The position numbers and the translations under genes are program-made. Of a stretch of DNA of 8,655 bases, positions 7,579 through 8,655 are shown one piece after another; the first letter of the stretch is position 1; every line of letters begins with the position of its first letter. Below the pieces are notes generated by a model. The model saw only the letters and a program-made list of their open reading frames with translations. It was not told where the DNA came from and made no database searches. The DNA comes from Planctomycetaceae bacterium (GTDB taxonomy: Bacteria > Planctomycetota > Planctomycetia > Pirellulales > Pirellulaceae), in NCBI GenBank assembly GCA_024642765.1, contig JAHEAM010000078.1, positions 2,713-11,367 of the forward strand, given 5' to 3'.

Positions 7579-8655
7579 TCACAACCGCCGACTATTTCCT
7601 TGCGTGTCATCGGTATCGTCGCTTGCTTTGTCCTTGTCGCCGTCCGGCGATTCGGCCCCTAATTGTTCGGTGCCTTTTTTCTGTAGTTTAATCGTGATTT
7701 CGGTAACCACGCCTCTTTTAAGGTCAACTGACGTCGAGCGGTCGTTGCCAGAAACGGGCATTTCATAATCGTCTGACACGGCCGCGACCGATTGGGACGT
7801 TTCAATTGGGAGGTTATCGATGACAGCAACACCTGATTCATCCGTCTTGCGGACAAATCGTTTGAAATCAGGAAAACCAGTGGTTAGTCGCGCGTTCTGT
7901 CGCCTTAATACGAGTCCTTCGGCGCTCGAATAGCTCATTCCCAAAATCGTTGAACCCGAATTGAAATGATACTCATTTGGACACATATAAACTTGCACGC
8001 CGGCGAGTGGCGTTTCGTCAGGACCTTGGACCTTGACTCGCACGGATGTCGTTGGTTCCATCACCAATACGATCTCACCAAGTTCTTTGGAAAGGCGAAA
8101 CAACTGTGGCGTTCGCATACCGTTGGCACCGTTTTCATTGGGGAAGTGAACCTTAACCTCTTCCAAAGTGGGAGACTCCGATAGAAACCCATCGCAAACG
8201 GCGATCAATTGGACAACTTCGTCGGGAGGCAGCGATTCAAAAACAAAAGTGCCATCAGCAGCAATTTCAACTTTGTCGCTCCAATTCCAGCGGCTGTTCC
8301 AATTGTCGACGTCGCCAATTCCTGTCCTCGCAATTTGCGCTGATATCGATCCATTAGCAATGGGGCGAGGGACCGAATCATCGAGTTTGCCAACGAGTCT
8401 GAATCCAGGGAACAACTTAACGTCTTTCAGTAGTATTCGGCTGGCTTCAGTTGGTTCGATTTCGATGCGTTCGCTGAACAGAACTGGGACATTGTCGATA
8501 ATCTGCATCACCCGCATTTGCCCTTTTTGTTTGGTGTATACGGGAGACACCAACATGCCATTTTGGTAGAGCTTCCAAGGCTCGGCGCTGTAACCGCTGA
8601 TCACTGCGTACAAATCTGTCGTGATCTTCTCGCCTGTTTCGGCATTAATAGCGTT
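7579..8655 (-). CDS. Carboxypeptidase-regulatory-like repeat protein (5' end outside window)
   Basis: The frame is open to the right edge, so 358 C-terminal residues are visible and the true start is beyond 8655. A TTG at 8613 could be mistaken for a start, but the 14 codons upstream of it are open and continue the domain (I-N-A-E-T-G-E-K-I). At least two beta domains of the CarboxypepD_reg-like type are seen at visible residues about 81-157 and 202-295. Each carries an A-D-G-T-F-V-F or D-E-S-G-V-A-V turn followed by L-P-P or L-P-I, the usual end of this fold. A third, cut by the window edge, is likely at 1-70. The C-terminal tail (about 330-358) is acidic and disordered, rich in D, S, T and G. 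No membrane segment or enzyme motif is visible. Such domains usually mediate adhesion or structural roles in secreted or surface proteins. The gene ends with tandem stops TGA-TAA, 21 bp before the BatA-type gene, so it probably shares its transcript. Function beyond a beta-domain structural role is unknown. Confidence 0.85.
   Translation of the reverse strand, partial: NAINAETGEKITTDLYAVISGYSAEPWKLYQNGMLVSPVYTKQKGQMRVMQIIDNVPVLFSERIEIEPTEASRILLKDVKLFPGFRLVGKLDDSVPRPIANGSISAQIARTGIGDVDNWNSRWNWSDKVEIAADGTFVFESLPPDEVVQLIAVCDGFLSESPTLEEVKVHFPNENGANGMRTPQLFRLSKELGEIVLVMEPTTSVRVKVQGPDETPLAGVQVYMCPNEYHFNSGSTILGMSYSSAEGLVLRRQNARLTTGFPDFKRFVRKTDESGVAVIDNLPIETSQSVAAVSDDYEMPVSGNDRSTSVDLKRGVVTEITIKLQKKGTEQLGAESPDGDKDKASDDTDDTQGNSRRL

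Noticed and set aside
8613..8655. TTG at 8613 as the start of the carboxypeptidase-regulatory-like protein
   Set aside because: The frame stays open to the window edge and the upstream codons read as part of a beta domain, so the gene is cut by the edge.

Overview
The window reads as an envelope-protein gene cluster from a planctomycete, most likely of the Pirellulales / Rhodopirellula type. This rests on gene content rather than on any marker gene. There are two large vWA proteins with planctomycete-style architecture, a DUF4175-like three-helix membrane protein, and a secreted protein with carboxypeptidase-regulatory-like beta domains. Base composition looks close to half G+C by eye. No rRNA, tRNA, CRISPR array, transposase or phage gene was seen.

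All five supported genes lie on the minus strand, so transcription runs from the right edge to the left edge. In that order: (1) 8655-7579, the C-terminal part of a protein with repeated carboxypeptidase-regulatory-like domains, whose start lies outside the window; (2) 7557-5434, a BatA-type double-transmembrane vWA protein; (3) 5437-3227, a second vWA membrane protein with a glutamine-amidotransferase-like domain, overlapping gene 2 by four bases (ATGA); (4) 3132-2071, a small secreted acidic protein with an in-frame 9-bp minisatellite and four L-x-x-x-Q motifs; (5) 1992-1, the first 664 residues of a DUF4175-like membrane protein that runs off the left edge. Gaps are 21 bp, -4 bp, 94 bp and 78 bp. 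Genes 1 to 3 look like one tight transcription unit. Genes 4 and 5 follow with room for their own control signals, and a promoter-like and a terminator-like element overlap in the 78-bp gap before gene 5.

The two vWA proteins plus the DUF4175-like protein resemble the membrane part of MoxR/Bat-type loci. In such loci a MoxR AAA+ ATPase and a DUF58 protein usually accompany vWA proteins that face the periplasm. MoxR and DUF58 are not in this window. By inference the products form, or work on, an envelope complex: both vWA domains carry metal-site (MIDAS) residues for ligand binding, and the DUF4175-like protein offers large extracytoplasmic beta domains and a coiled coil. The secreted gene 4 product is the least familiar member. 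It is the best candidate for an undescribed component, but its link to the complex rests only on position.
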